From Herbidospora yilanensis (GTDB lineage Bacteria > Actinomycetota > Actinomycetes > Streptosporangiales > Streptosporangiaceae): DNA of 64,000 nucleotides. A program made the position numbers and the translations under genes. Shown in pieces: positions 8,908-18,041 of this stretch (the first letter of the stretch is position 1; the number at the start of each line of letters is the position of its first letter). Below the pieces are notes generated by a model. The model made no database searches and had not been told where the DNA came from. It saw only the letters and a program-made list of their open reading frames with translations. The DNA lies in NCBI RefSeq assembly GCF_001570565.1, contig NZ_BBXE01000043.1:19477-83476 (forward strand). The letters are read 5' to 3'.

Positions 8908-9870
8908 ATGAACGCCTGGGTGGTGGCCCGGCCGGGCACGCTGGAGTTCACCCGGTTGCCGGTCCCCGTGCCGGGGCCGGGCGAGGTGCTCGTGAAGGTC
9001 GAGGTCTGCGGCGTGTGCCGTACCGACCTGCATCTTCTCGACGGCGACCTCGACGTTCACCGGCCGCGGACCGTGCCCGGCCACGAGGCGGTCGGGCGCA
9101 TCGCCGACACCGGTGAACGCGTCGGGGTGGCGTGGTTGCGGTCGACCGACGGCACCTGCCGTTATTGCCGGCAGGGGAACGAGAATCTGTGCCCGAATTC
9201 GACGTACACGGGATGGGACGCCGACGGCGGTTACGCCGAATATCTCGTCGCGCCGCGCGACTACGTCTATCCGCTGCCCGAGGACTATCCGGCCGAGAAA
9301 CTCGCGCCGCTGCTGTGCGCCGGGATCATCGGCTACCGGTCGCTGCTGCGGGCCGACCTGCCCCCCGGCGGACGGCTCGGCATCTACGGGTTCGGCGCGT
9401 CCGCCCACCTGACCGCCCAGGTCGCGATCGAGCAGGGCGCGACCGTCCACGTGCTGACCCGGTCGGAGGAGGCGCGGCGGCTCGCCCTCGAACTCGGCGC
9501 GGCCTCGGCCCGCGGCGCCTACGACCAGCCGCCCGAGAAGCTCGACGCCGCGATCCTGTTCGCGCCGGTCGGCGACCTGGTGCCGACCGCGCTCGAAGCC
9601 CTCGACCGGGGCGGCACCCTCGCCGTCGCCGGCATCCACCTGACCGACATCCCGGTCCTGAACTACGAGCGCCACCTGTTCCAGGAGCGCGATCTGCGCT
9701 CGGTGACGGCCAACACCCGCGCCGACGGCCGGGCCTTCCTGGAGTTCGTCGCCGAGCACCCGCTCACCGTCGAGACCACCCCCTACCCGCTCGACCGCGC
9801 CGACGAGGCGCTCACCGATCTGGCCCAGGACCGAGTGAACGGCGCCGCGGTGTTGCGGATCGGGTCATGA
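8908..9870 (+). CDS. Zinc-dependent alcohol dehydrogenase (AdhA-like MDR protein)
   Basis: This 320-residue medium-chain dehydrogenase would oxidise alcohols or reduce aldehydes with NAD(P)H. Catalytic zinc ligands are in CGVCRTDLH and PGHEAVG, and the nucleotide-binding glycine motif is [10 protein letters not shown]. The structural-zinc loop reads [16 protein letters not shown]: the first of the usual four Cys is Asp. The start could also be GTG 8902, since TATCGT at 8889-8894 would place transcription initiation at about 8901-8902 and give a leaderless message. The 3' end overlaps the convergent gene by 59 bases. Confidence 0.88.
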   Translation: MNAWVVARPGTLEFTRLPVPVPGPGEVLVKVEVCGVCRTDLHLLDGDLDVHRPRTVPGHEAVGRIADTGERVGVAWLRSTDGTCRYCRQGNENLCPNSTYTGWDADGGYAEYLVAPRDYVYPLPEDYPAEKLAPLLCAGIIGYRSLLRADLPPGGRLGIYGFGASAHLTAQVAIEQGATVHVLTRSEEARRLALELGAASARGAYDQPPEKLDAAILFAPVGDLVPTALEALDRGGTLAVAGIHLTDIPVLNYERHLFQERDLRSVTANTRADGRAFLEFVAEHPLTVETTPYPLDRADEALTDLAQDRVNGAAVLRIGS

Positions 9871-11203
9871 CCCACGCGCCTGTGGCAGCCGTCACCGCGC
9901 CGAACACGACGGCGAGCACGGTCGCCTGGTTGTAGGTGGGCACCAACCCGGCACTCCAGGCCTCGAACGGAGCCACCACGACCAGCCAGGTGACCACGCC
10001 CGTGCCGGCTCCGAAGGGCCAGACCCACCACGGGGGCCGCGCGTCAGCCGCACTGAAGATCGCGAGGGGGACCGCGATCGGCGGCAGCGCGATTCTGCAT
10101 ACGAAGACGTCCACACCCATGGGGAAGACCATGCTGCCGGTGTCGGGGTGCGGCGCGATCCACCCCCACGCCACCGCCGAGAGCGCCAAGGCGCCGAGCC
10201 CGAACGCGACGCTGCGCGTCCCGAGCACCAGAACCAGCAGCCCGGCGGCGATCGCGACCAGCGCGGCGTGGCGGGGCAGGTCGTCGTCGTAGCGGCCGGG
10301 CGCGTCCACCGGCACCGCGAGCGCCTCGTCGGGCCCGTCGTAGTCGAGTCCCAGCCGCCGCCATGCGCCCGAGGCGTCGCGGACCGCCACCCCGTCGGCG
10401 CCGTTGGCGACCACGACCAGCCCGGGGAGCGCCGACACGCTCAGCGACTCGACCGGCGGGGCCAGCCTGGGCAGGTCGGCCGGGTCGGCACGACGGAGCC
10501 GATCCTGTACGTGTTCCGACAACTCCCAGGAGGTCGTCCAGTGGCCTCCACCGGATGACTCCTCGACCATCAGCCGTCCGGGCACGATCCGGTAGCACCG
10601 GCCGGCCGCGCACGACGAGACGGAGGGCGGCGGGCTCTTCAGGGCCGACCACCGCAGCCACGCCCGCCCGTCGGTGGTCGCGTAGCCGCCCCATTCCCCT
10701 AGCTCCCCGGTGTGGACGATGATCGAATCACCGATGACCTGGGTGGAGTAGGCGGCGGGCGGCACATAAGGCTGCGCGGGACTGGTCGCGGTGATCGCGA
10801 GCACGGCGGCCGGGGTCAGCAGCAGGACCACCGTCCTCCCCACGGGCACCGGGTGCCGGGAGGCGTACCAGGCGACGTACAGGGCGGGCAGGGTCAGGAG
10901 GTCGGTGAGGTCGGCGCGGATGACCGACGGCCCCCACGCCAGCGACCAGGTCTCGGAGGCCAGCCAGGCGCCGGTCTCGGAGGCCTTGACCAGGGTGAAC
11001 CCGGCGCCGGTGATCGCGATCGAGACGGCCGGGCGGCGGATCAGCAGGTCGAGCACGGCCGGCAGCAGGATCAGCCCGGCGACGTCGCTGAGTTTCCCGG
11101 TGACCGGCCCGGGCCAGGTGAACTTCAGCAGGTGGTCGTTGACGACGAGCACGACCAGCGACAACACGGTCAGCGGATGGGCGATCCACGGGGCCGGCCT
11201 CAT
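9812..11203 (-). CDS. Tandem paralog C: membrane protein with Asp-box-like extracytoplasmic domain
   Basis: This 463-residue protein is the last of three tandem paralogs. Its ATG at 11203 overlaps the previous stop (ATGA). The N-terminal ~130 residues hold several helices with the conserved block NDHLLK, then [14 protein letters not shown], then GAGFTLVK. A region of ~180 residues follows that carries TTDGRAW (Asp-box-like), a Cys-x4-Cys pair in [16 protein letters not shown] and a WTTSWEL motif. The C-terminus has four or five more helices. Compared with the other copies it has lost some shared N-terminal residues (FTWPGP for AAWPGF). Function is unknown; the extracytoplasmic part probably folds as beta-propeller-like blades. 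Confidence 0.65.
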   Translation of the reverse strand: MRPAPWIAHPLTVLSLVVLVVNDHLLKFTWPGPVTGKLSDVAGLILLPAVLDLLIRRPAVSIAITGAGFTLVKASETGAWLASETWSLAWGPSVIRADLTDLLTLPALYVAWYASRHPVPVGRTVVLLLTPAAVLAITATSPAQPYVPPAAYSTQVIGDSIIVHTGELGEWGGYATTDGRAWLRWSALKSPPPSVSSCAAGRCYRIVPGRLMVEESSGGGHWTTSWELSEHVQDRLRRADPADLPRLAPPVESLSVSALPGLVVVANGADGVAVRDASGAWRRLGLDYDGPDEALAVPVDAPGRYDDDLPRHAALVAIAAGLLVLVLGTRSVAFGLGALALSAVAWGWIAPHPDTGSMVFPMGVDVFVCRIALPPIAVPLAIFSAADARPPWWVWPFGAGTGVVTWLVVVAPFEAWSAGLVPTYNQATVLAVVFGAVTAATGAWVMTRSATPRRRSLGPGPDR

Positions 11204-12540
11204 CGCGGCCTGCTCGTCACGAATCCGGCCACCGCTCCCGCGATCGCCATGACCATGAACGTGACCCTGGCCAGGTCGCTCGCCTGGGCGTAGAAGTCCG
11301 GCCAGCCGTGACTCCAGCCGGCGAACGGTGCCAGCACGGCCAGCCCGCCCAGCAGCCCCGAGACCACCGTCACCGCGGCCAGTCGCGCCGGCGGCGCGGC
11401 CAGCGCGACCCCCCAGGCGACCAGACCGCCTCCCGGTAACCACAGCAGCACCCCGTTGGCCAGCCCCAGAAGGCCCCAATCCTCGGCCGTGCTCAGGCCG
11501 AATCGCACGCCGGCGACCATCAAGGCCCCGCCGATCAGGACCAAGGGGTGCCGGGTGCCCGTGAAGACCGCCAGCAGCGCGGCGGCGAGGGCCGCCACCG
11601 CCACGTGGTCGAGCACGTCATAGCGGCCCGGTGTGGTCAACGGCGCGGCCAGGGCGGCGTCGAAGCCGTCGGGGCCGAGGCCCAGCCGGTGCCAGGCGCC
11701 CCCGGCGTCCCGCAGGGCGATGCCGTCGGTGCCGTTCGCGGCCACCACGAGCCGTTCGGTCACCGCCACGCTCACCGCCCCCACCGGTTCACCGTTGCTG
11801 TAGGGGATCTCGGGATGGCTGCGCGCCAGGCGGTCGCGCACCTCGTCAGGGACCTGCCAAACGGTCGTCCAGCGCCCGTCGCGTCCTTCGTCGACCCGCA
11901 GGCGACCGGGCGTGATCCGGTAGCAGACGTCGGGGAGGCAGGCCCGGGTCACCGGCTTGGGTTGTTCGAGCGAGATCCACTTGTGCCAGGTGACGCCGTC
12001 GCGGGTCCGGTAGGCGATCGTGTCGTCGCCGTGGCCGTATCCGCCCGAGGTGTGGACGACGATCTCGTCACCCGCCGACTCGACGTTGCGGGCCTCATAG
12101 GGCCAGTCGTACGCCGCGGCGCTCGTCGCGGCCACCGCCAGCACGGCGGGCGGGACGACCAGGTAGACCACGGCCTTGTGCACGGGCACCGGATGCCGAC
12201 AGGCCCACCAGGCGACCCAGAGCGCGGGCAGCGCCAGCAGGTCGGTCGGGTCGGCGAGCACCTTCGACGGCCCCCAGACGGCCGTCCACGCCTCGGAGGC
12301 CAGCCACGCGCCCGCCGCGGTCGTCTTGACCAGCGTGAACCCGACCCCCGTGATCGCGATCGAGACCCCCGGGCGCCTGATCACCAGGTCGAGCAGCGCG
12401 GGGAAGAGGATCAGCCCGGCGACGTCGCTGAGCTTCCCGGTCACGAACCCGGGCCAGGCCGCTTTCAGCATGTGGTCGTTCACGACGAGAACGACCAGGG
12501 CCAGCACGGTCTGGGGCTGGCCGACCCACGTATGCCTCAC
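11200..12540 (-). CDS. Tandem paralog B: membrane protein with Asp-box-like extracytoplasmic domain
   Basis: This 446-residue product starts at ATG 12540, 44 bases after the first paralog. It has the same three-part layout: N-terminal helices with [22 protein letters not shown], an outer domain with TRDGVTWHKW and RACLPDVCYRITPGRL, and a C-terminal helical bundle. The second outer-domain half has VSVAVTERLVVAANGTDGIA, matching the other copies. The first ~130 residues are nearly identical to those of copy A, which suggests recent duplication or gene conversion. It is co-transcribed with copy C through an ATGA overlap. No function can be assigned. Confidence 0.65.
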   Translation of the reverse strand: MRHTWVGQPQTVLALVVLVVNDHMLKAAWPGFVTGKLSDVAGLILFPALLDLVIRRPGVSIAITGVGFTLVKTTAAGAWLASEAWTAVWGPSKVLADPTDLLALPALWVAWWACRHPVPVHKAVVYLVVPPAVLAVAATSAAAYDWPYEARNVESAGDEIVVHTSGGYGHGDDTIAYRTRDGVTWHKWISLEQPKPVTRACLPDVCYRITPGRLRVDEGRDGRWTTVWQVPDEVRDRLARSHPEIPYSNGEPVGAVSVAVTERLVVAANGTDGIALRDAGGAWHRLGLGPDGFDAALAAPLTTPGRYDVLDHVAVAALAAALLAVFTGTRHPLVLIGGALMVAGVRFGLSTAEDWGLLGLANGVLLWLPGGGLVAWGVALAAPPARLAAVTVVSGLLGGLAVLAPFAGWSHGWPDFYAQASDLARVTFMVMAIAGAVAGFVTSRPR

Positions 12541-12584
12541 TCCCTAAGAGAAAGCGCCAGGCGCCCTGAAACCGATACCCGTGA

Positions 12585-13931
12585 TCATTTTGGGACCGGA
12601 TCGTACGTACGCCGATGCCCCCGCCCCGCCCGATGCCCGGCCACGGCCCCGAGGACGAGCAGCACCACGAACAGGACGGTCGCCAGCCGGACGGCGTCGG
12701 CGTAGAAGGTCAGCAGGCCGATGTTCCACGAGGCGAACACCGTTGTGGTCGCGCCGAAGGTCGTGATCCCGAAGGCCAGGGCCGCCAAGGGGACCTTCCA
12801 CGGGATCCTGCGCCGGTCGTAGGCCAGGCACAACACCAGGACCCCGGGGGCGGCGAACAGGCCGCCCACGGACAGGGCGACCAGGAGGGCGTCCCGCGTC
12901 CAGGCCGCCAGCACCCAGCCGGCGGCCACCAGGACCGCGCCGACGCCGACCCAGGCTCTCCGGGAGCCCGCGACCAGGACCAGCAGGGCGGCGAGCACCC
13001 CGGCGGTCAGCGTGTAGTCGAAGGTGTCGTGCCGGCCCGGGGTGGTCAGGGAGACCGCTGGGTGACGACCGCCCAGGGCGCTCATCGGGACACGCCGCCA
13101 GGCGCCCGTCTCGTCGCGGACGACGACCCCGTCGGCGCCGTTCGCGACGACCACCAGCCGCTCGGTCGCGGCCACGGACACCGACTCGACCGATGTCCGG
13201 CCGGAAGGGTCGTGGGCGCGTGACAGGCGGTCGCGGGTCTCCTCCGGGACCTCCCACGCGGTGGTCCAGCTCCCGCCGGTCGACTCCTCGACCTTCAGGC
13301 GGCCCGGCACGATCCGGTGGCAGCGCTCCCGCACGCACGCGGTCGCCGCCGCCTTCCCCAGGCCCACGTCGGGATCGTAGGTCCAGCTCCGGCCGTCGGT
13401 GGTGTGACGACCGGCCAGATAGGGGTCGGCGCCGGGCACCTCGGTGTAGACGGTGATCCGGTCGCCGTCCGACCCGGCGGCATAGGCGACGCCGAGCCGC
13501 TCAGGAAGGGTCGACGACGCGGCCAGCCCCAGCACCGCGAGCGGGACGACCGTGAGCACCACCGCCTCCCGCACGGGAACCCGCCGCCGGGAGGCCCACC
13601 AGGCCGCCCAGAGCGCGGGCAGCGCCAGCAGGTCGGTGGGGTCGGCGAGCACCTTCGACGGTCCCCAGACGGCCGTCCACGCCTCGGAGGCCGTCCACGC
13701 GCCCGCCGCAGTCGTCTTGACCAGCGTGAACCCGATGCCCGTGACCACGATCGAGACCTCCGGGCGGCGCAGCACCAGGTCGAGCAGGGGAGGCAGGACC
13801 AGGAGCCCCGCGACGTCGCTCAGCTTCCCGGTCACGAATCCCGGCCACGCCGCCTTCAGCACGTGGTCGTTCACCATGAGCACCACGAGGGCCAGCAGGG
13901 TCAGGGGGTGGCCGATCCAGGTAAGCCGCAC
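12585..13931 (-). CDS. Tandem paralog A: membrane protein with Asp-box-like extracytoplasmic domain
   Basis: First of three tandem paralogs, 448 residues from GTG 13931, preceded by a GGGGCG site. An upstream in-frame ATG at 13991 would add about 20 residues with no family match. The block [20 protein letters not shown] is shared with copy B, as is PSKVLADPTDLLALPALW. The outer domain has TTDGRSW, TACVRERCHRIVPGRLKVEE (Cys-x4-Cys), WTTAWEVPEETRDRL and [20 protein letters not shown]. The C-terminus is helical and ends in a basic tail. It is divergent from an amino acid transporter operon across 144 bases. Confidence 0.65.
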   Translation of the reverse strand: MRLTWIGHPLTLLALVVLMVNDHVLKAAWPGFVTGKLSDVAGLLVLPPLLDLVLRRPEVSIVVTGIGFTLVKTTAAGAWTASEAWTAVWGPSKVLADPTDLLALPALWAAWWASRRRVPVREAVVLTVVPLAVLGLAASSTLPERLGVAYAAGSDGDRITVYTEVPGADPYLAGRHTTDGRSWTYDPDVGLGKAAATACVRERCHRIVPGRLKVEESTGGSWTTAWEVPEETRDRLSRAHDPSGRTSVESVSVAATERLVVVANGADGVVVRDETGAWRRVPMSALGGRHPAVSLTTPGRHDTFDYTLTAGVLAALLVLVAGSRRAWVGVGAVLVAAGWVLAAWTRDALLVALSVGGLFAAPGVLVLCLAYDRRRIPWKVPLAALAFGITTFGATTTVFASWNIGLLTFYADAVRLATVLFVVLLVLGAVAGHRAGRGHRRTYDPVPK

Positions 13932-14075
13932 GCGCCCCAGCTTGCTGATCCAAGATCGCGAAAGGATTTCGCAGACACTCTGTGACCACATCGGAACGGT
14001 TCCGGGTATTTGCCGAGGTCGGACATTTCCGACATCATCTGGGGGTTAGTCACGTACGACCCCGGAGGCTCCCTC
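13932..14075. promoter_or_regulatory. Divergent regulatory region with two small dyads
   Basis: This 144-base gap separates the paralog A start from the ABC transporter operon. It holds two perfect inverted repeats: GGAAC-G-GTTCC at 13993-14003 and GTCGGA-CATT-TCCGAC at 14018-14033. GGAGG at 14064-14068 is the ribosome site of the binding-protein gene. No strong sigma-70 promoter is evident. The dyads could be binding sites for a regulator of either side. Confidence 0.4.
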
Positions 14076-14945
14076 ATGCACCGTTCCTCGCTAGTCCTGG
14101 CGGCCGGTGTGCTCATCCTGGCGACCGCCTGCGCCCCGGAAGAGACGCCGCCCCCGGTGGCGGAGCTCACCGCTTCAGGCCCCGCCGCCGACGCGTGCGC
14201 CAAGGAGGGCCTCAAGCTGGTCACGCCCGGCAAGCTGACCATCGGCACCGACAAGCCGGCGTACGAGCCCTGGTTCAAGGACGACGACCCCGCCAACGGG
14301 CAGGGCTTCGAGGGCGCGGTCGCCGCGGCCGTCGCCAAGGGGCTCGGGTTCACGCCGCAGGAGGTCGCCTGGGAGACCGTGCCGTTCGACTCCTCGTTCG
14401 CCCCCGGGCCGAAGAAGTTCGACTTCGACATCAACCAGATCTCCATCACGCCCGAGCGGGCCAAGGCCGTCGACTTCTCCGAGGGCTACTACACGGTCAA
14501 GCAGGCCGTCGTGGCGCTCGGCGACTCGAAGTTCGCCTCGGCGGCGAACCTGGCGGCGCTCAAGGACGCGAAGATCGGCGTACAGGCCGGGACGACCGCG
14601 CTGAGCGCGGTGCGCGAGGTCATCCGGCCCGGCGCCGACCCGAGCGTCTTCAACCAGCAGATCGACGCCGTGAACGCGCTGAAGAACAAGCAGATCGACG
14701 CCATCGTGGTCGACCTGCCGACCGCGTTCTACGTCACCGCCGCTCAGGTCGAGGGGTCGAAGATCGTCGGGCAGTTCGCCGCGTCGGGCGGCACGCCCGA
14801 GGAGTTCGGCCTGCTCTTCGAGAAGGGCAACACCCTCGTGAGCTGCGTCAACAAGGCGCTGGCCGAGCTCAAGTCGTCAGGTGAGCTGGGCGAGATCGAG
14901 CAGCAGTGGCTGACCGCGACCGCGGGCGCGCCCGAACTCTCGTGA
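14076..14945 (+). CDS. Polar amino acid ABC transporter substrate-binding lipoprotein
   Basis: This 289-residue protein starts at ATG 14076, seven bases after GGAGG. The N-terminus is a lipoprotein signal with lipobox LATAC (Cys at about residue 19). The mature part is a bacterial SBP family 3 domain: LTIGTDKPAYEPWF, a glutamate-rich FEGAVAAAVAKGLG, then ISITPERAKAVDFSEGYYT. Such proteins deliver Gln/Glu/Arg-like amino acids to the permease. It is the first gene of a tightly coupled three-gene operon, overlapping the permease start by four bases. Confidence 0.92.
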   Translation: MHRSSLVLAAGVLILATACAPEETPPPVAELTASGPAADACAKEGLKLVTPGKLTIGTDKPAYEPWFKDDDPANGQGFEGAVAAAVAKGLGFTPQEVAWETVPFDSSFAPGPKKFDFDINQISITPERAKAVDFSEGYYTVKQAVVALGDSKFASAANLAALKDAKIGVQAGTTALSAVREVIRPGADPSVFNQQIDAVNALKNKQIDAIVVDLPTAFYVTAAQVEGSKIVGQFAASGGTPEEFGLLFEKGNTLVSCVNKALAELKSSGELGEIEQQWLTATAGAPELS

Positions 14946-15790
14946 CCACCGCCTGGGTCAAGAGCGACCGCCAGAAGGAGCGCGAGAAGCTTCTCCGGGC
15001 CCAGGGACGGCGCTCGGTGTCGGCCGCGACGATCTCGACGATCGTCGTGGCCGGCCTCGTCGTGTTCGGGCTGCTCGCCTCGCCGGGCTGGCCCCGGGTG
15101 CGGGAGACCTTCTTCAGCTGGGACGCCCTGGTCGCGTCGCTGCCGGACATCCTCCGGGGCTTCCTGCTGAACGTGGTGATCTTCCTGGTCGCCGAGCCGA
15201 TCGTGCTGGTGCTCGGGCTCGGGGTGGCGCTGGTGCGCGGGTTGCGGTCGCCGGTGTTCTTCCCGCTGCGGGCGCTCGCCGCGCTCTACACCGACGTCTT
15301 CCGCGGCATCCCGGTCGTGCTGCTGATCTACCTGGTCGGGTTCGGCGTCCCGGCGCTCCAGCTCCAGGGGGTGCCGAGCGATCCGGTGGTGCTCGGCACG
15401 ATCGCGCTGATCCTGTCGTACACCTCGTTCGTCGCCGAGGTGTTCCGGTCGGGCATCGACTCCGTTCACCCGAGCCAGAAGGCCGCCGCGCGCTCGCTCG
15501 GGTTGTCACATGGGCAGACGATGCGGTACGTCGTCGTCCCGCAGGCCGTCAGGCGGGTCGTGCCGCCGCTGCTCAACGACTTCGCGTCGCTCCAGAAGGA
15601 CTCCGCGCTCGTCGCCATGCTCGGGCCCCTGGAGGCGCTGCGGCAGGCGCAGATCCACGCGGCCGAGATGTTCAACTACACGCCCTACGTCGCCGCCGCG
15701 CTGCTGTTCGTGGCGCTCACGGTGCCGCTGGCCCGCTTCACCGACCATCTGGCCGCCCGCGCGGCACGTCAGCGCGGAGGCGCGACATGA
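14942..15790 (+). CDS. Amino acid ABC transporter permease
   Basis: This 282-residue His/Glu/Gln/Arg-type permease starts at GTG 14942 within the GTGA overlap of the binding-protein stop. There are about five membrane segments. The EAA loop that contacts the ATPase is EVFRSGIDSVHPSQKAAARS followed by LGLSHGQTMRYVVVPQA. The N-terminal 30 residues are charged and cytosolic. A single permease gene suggests a homodimer. Its stop overlaps the ATPase start as ATGA. Confidence 0.92.
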   Translation: MTTAWVKSDRQKEREKLLRAQGRRSVSAATISTIVVAGLVVFGLLASPGWPRVRETFFSWDALVASLPDILRGFLLNVVIFLVAEPIVLVLGLGVALVRGLRSPVFFPLRALAALYTDVFRGIPVVLLIYLVGFGVPALQLQGVPSDPVVLGTIALILSYTSFVAEVFRSGIDSVHPSQKAAARSLGLSHGQTMRYVVVPQAVRRVVPPLLNDFASLQKDSALVAMLGPLEALRQAQIHAAEMFNYTPYVAAALLFVALTVPLARFTDHLAARAARQRGGAT

Positions 15791-16512
15791 CCCTCCTCAC
15801 AGTCGACGGGGTCTGGAAGCGGTACGGGGACCATGACGTCCTCAAGGGCGTCGACCTGACCGTCGACTCGCACGAGGTCGTCTGCCTCATCGGGGCCTCC
15901 GGCTCCGGGAAGTCGACCCTGCTGCGCTGCGTGAACCTGCTGGAGACCGTCGACGACGGCGCGATCCTGCTCGACGGCGCCGACATCACCGACGTCCGGG
16001 CCGACCCCGACGACGTGCGGAAGCGGATCGGCATCGTCTTCCAGGCCTACAACCTGTTCCCGCACATGACCGTGCTCGACAACATCACCCTCGCCCCCCG
16101 GAAGGTGCATGGCGTCGGCCGCGCCCAGGCCGAGGAGCAGGCACGCGAGCTGCTGACCCGGTTCGGGCTGGAGTCGAAGGCCCGCGACTACCCCGACCGG
16201 TTGTCGGGCGGCCAGCAGCAGCGGGTGGCGATCATCCGGGCCATCGCGACGCAGCCCCGGCTGCTGCTGCTCGACGAGGTGACCTCGGCGCTCGACCCGA
16301 CCCTGGTCAACGAGGTGCTCGGGGTGATCAGGGAGCTCAAGGAGTCGGGCATGACGATGATCCTGGCCACCCACGAGATGGGCTTCGCCCGCGACATCGC
16401 CGACACGGTGTGCTTTCTGGCCGACGGGGTGCTGCTGGAGCGCGGGCATCCCGACCAGATCTTCGGGTCGCCGCAGCACCCGCGCACCCGGGAGTTCCTG
16501 TCGCGCACGTGA
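15787..16512 (+). CDS. Amino acid ABC transporter ATP-binding protein (GlnQ type)
   Basis: This 241-residue ATPase powers the transporter. The Walker A motif is GASGSGKST, the Q-loop is in GIVFQAYNLFPHMTV, the signature is LSGGQQQRVAI, Walker B is LLLLDEVTSALD and the H-loop is ATHEMGF. The signature LSGGQQQR and the ARDIADTVCFLADG tail fit the polar amino acid subfamily. It completes the operon; 70 bases separate it from the next gene. Confidence 0.94.
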   Translation: MTLLTVDGVWKRYGDHDVLKGVDLTVDSHEVVCLIGASGSGKSTLLRCVNLLETVDDGAILLDGADITDVRADPDDVRKRIGIVFQAYNLFPHMTVLDNITLAPRKVHGVGRAQAEEQARELLTRFGLESKARDYPDRLSGGQQQRVAIIRAIATQPRLLLLDEVTSALDPTLVNEVLGVIRELKESGMTMILATHEMGFARDIADTVCFLADGVLLERGHPDQIFGSPQHPRTREFLSRT

Positions 16513-16582
16513 CCGGATCGGTCCGGGGCGGGACCCGATCCGGCCTGTTCTCCCGGTGTCCGACCAGGTCAGACTGGTGGAC

Positions 16583-17110
16583 ATGAGCCGAGCGCTGATC
16601 GTCATCGATGTCCAGGAATCCTTCCGCGCCCGCCCCGAGTGGGACCTGATCGGCAATCCCAAGATCGCCGAGCCGGTCAACCGGCTGGTCCGGGCGGCCC
16701 GCTCGAAGGGTGACCTCGTCGTCTGGGTGCTGCACGAGGAAGCGGGCAGCGGCGGGGTGTTCGACCCCGCGTCGGGGCACGTCATGCTGCTGGCCGAGCT
16801 CGACCAGCCGGTGGCGGGCGAGCCGATCCTGCGCAAGTCGGCCCACAACGCGTTCACCACGACCAACCTCCAGCAGCGGCTCGTCGAGGCCGGGGTGCGG
16901 GAGCTGGTGGTGTGCGGGATCCGTACCGAGCAGTGTGTGGAGACGACCGCCCGCCTCGCCAGTGACCTTGGCTATCAGGTCGTCTTCGTGAGCGACGCGA
17001 CCACCACCGAGGGCGTCGGCGGCTTCTCCCCTGACGAGATCGTCGCCCGCACCGAGGCGGTGCTCCGCGACCGCTTCGCCCGCATCGCGATGGTGTCTGA
17101 GCTGGTATGA
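16583..17110 (+). CDS. Isochorismatase-family cysteine hydrolase
   Basis: This 175-residue alpha/beta hydrolase of the isochorismatase superfamily starts at ATG 16583. An in-frame GTG at 16556 is possible. The catalytic Asp is in VIDVQ, the Lys in LRKSAHNAF and the nucleophilic Cys in GIRTEQCVETTARLAS. Family members hydrolyse nicotinamide, ureas, biurets or N-carbamoyl groups; the substrate here is not predictable. The last four bases (ATGA) are shared with the GATase1-AraC regulator, which probably controls it, an arrangement common in actinomycetes. Confidence 0.88.
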   Translation: MSRALIVIDVQESFRARPEWDLIGNPKIAEPVNRLVRAARSKGDLVVWVLHEEAGSGGVFDPASGHVMLLAELDQPVAGEPILRKSAHNAFTTTNLQQRLVEAGVRELVVCGIRTEQCVETTARLASDLGYQVVFVSDATTTEGVGGFSPDEIVARTEAVLRDRFARIAMVSELV

Positions 17111-18000
17111 CCCTGGTCGTCTTCGCCCTGGTCGACGGCGTGCACCTGCTCGACCTGGCCGGTCCGGCCCAGGTGTTCGACACGGCCGGCTACCGCCTGG
17201 CCTACGTCGCCGACCACCCGCAGGTCATGAGCGCCCAGGGACTGCCGGTCGTGGCCGGGCGAGAGTGGCCCGCTCTGGGCGTGGACGACCTGGTCGTGGT
17301 GCCCGGCTGGCGCGGCGAGACCCATCTCTCCGACCGCCTGCTCGCGGGTCTCAGGCATCACCACGAGGCGGGCGGCGTGGTGGCGAGCGTCTGCGCCGGC
17401 GCCCGCGCGCTCGGCGCGGCCGGCCTGCTCGACGGCCGCCGCTGCACCACCCACCACGACCTCCAGGACGACCTGGCCCGCCGCCACCCGAGGGCCACCG
17501 TCGTCCGCGACGTGCTGTTCACCGTGGACGACCGCGTCATCACCTCGGCCGGCATCGCCAGCGGCGTCGACCTGGCCCTCCACGTGGTCACGACCCGCCA
17601 CGGCCCGGCCAAGGCCGCCCGGGTGGCCCGCGAGATGGTCGTCTACGCCCGCCGCAACGGCACGGAACCGCAGGCCAGCGCCATGCTCCGGCACCGTGAC
17701 CACCTCGACGACACCGTCCACGAGGTCCAGGACCTGATCGACACCCGCTTCACCGAACCCCTGCCGCTGTCCCGCCTGGCCGCCCACGCGGGCGTCAGCG
17801 AACGCACGCTGACCAGGCTGTTCACCCGCGCCACCGGCCTCACTCCCTTGCGCTACCAGCAGGCGCTCCGGATGGAACACGCCGAACACCTGATCGGCCA
17901 CGGTACGACGGTGGAGGCGGCGGCGAGAGAGGCGGGCTTCGACGACGCCCGCATGCTCCGCCGCCTGCGGTCCCGTTTCCGCCCGGTGCAAGCCGGGTAA
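17107..18000 (+). CDS. GlxA-type transcriptional regulator (DJ-1/PfpI domain plus AraC DNA-binding domain)
   Basis: This 297-residue regulator has an N-terminal GATase1/DJ-1-like domain with the elbow Cys in VASVCAGARALGAAGLL (about residue 98). A C-terminal AraC double helix-turn-helix follows: LSRLAAHAGVSERTLTRLF, then VEAAAREAGFDDARMLRRLR. The DJ-1 domain in this family binds an unknown small molecule. Coupling by ATGA to the cysteine hydrolase suggests a substrate-responsive pair. Confidence 0.9.
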   Translation: MTLVVFALVDGVHLLDLAGPAQVFDTAGYRLAYVADHPQVMSAQGLPVVAGREWPALGVDDLVVVPGWRGETHLSDRLLAGLRHHHEAGGVVASVCAGARALGAAGLLDGRRCTTHHDLQDDLARRHPRATVVRDVLFTVDDRVITSAGIASGVDLALHVVTTRHGPAKAARVAREMVVYARRNGTEPQASAMLRHRDHLDDTVHEVQDLIDTRFTEPLPLSRLAAHAGVSERTLTRLFTRATGLTPLRYQQALRMEHAEHLIGHGTTVEAAAREAGFDDARMLRRLRSRFRPVQAG

Positions 18001-18041
18001 AACGAAACGAATGGGGTGATCTTCAATAGGGGCGGGGTGCC

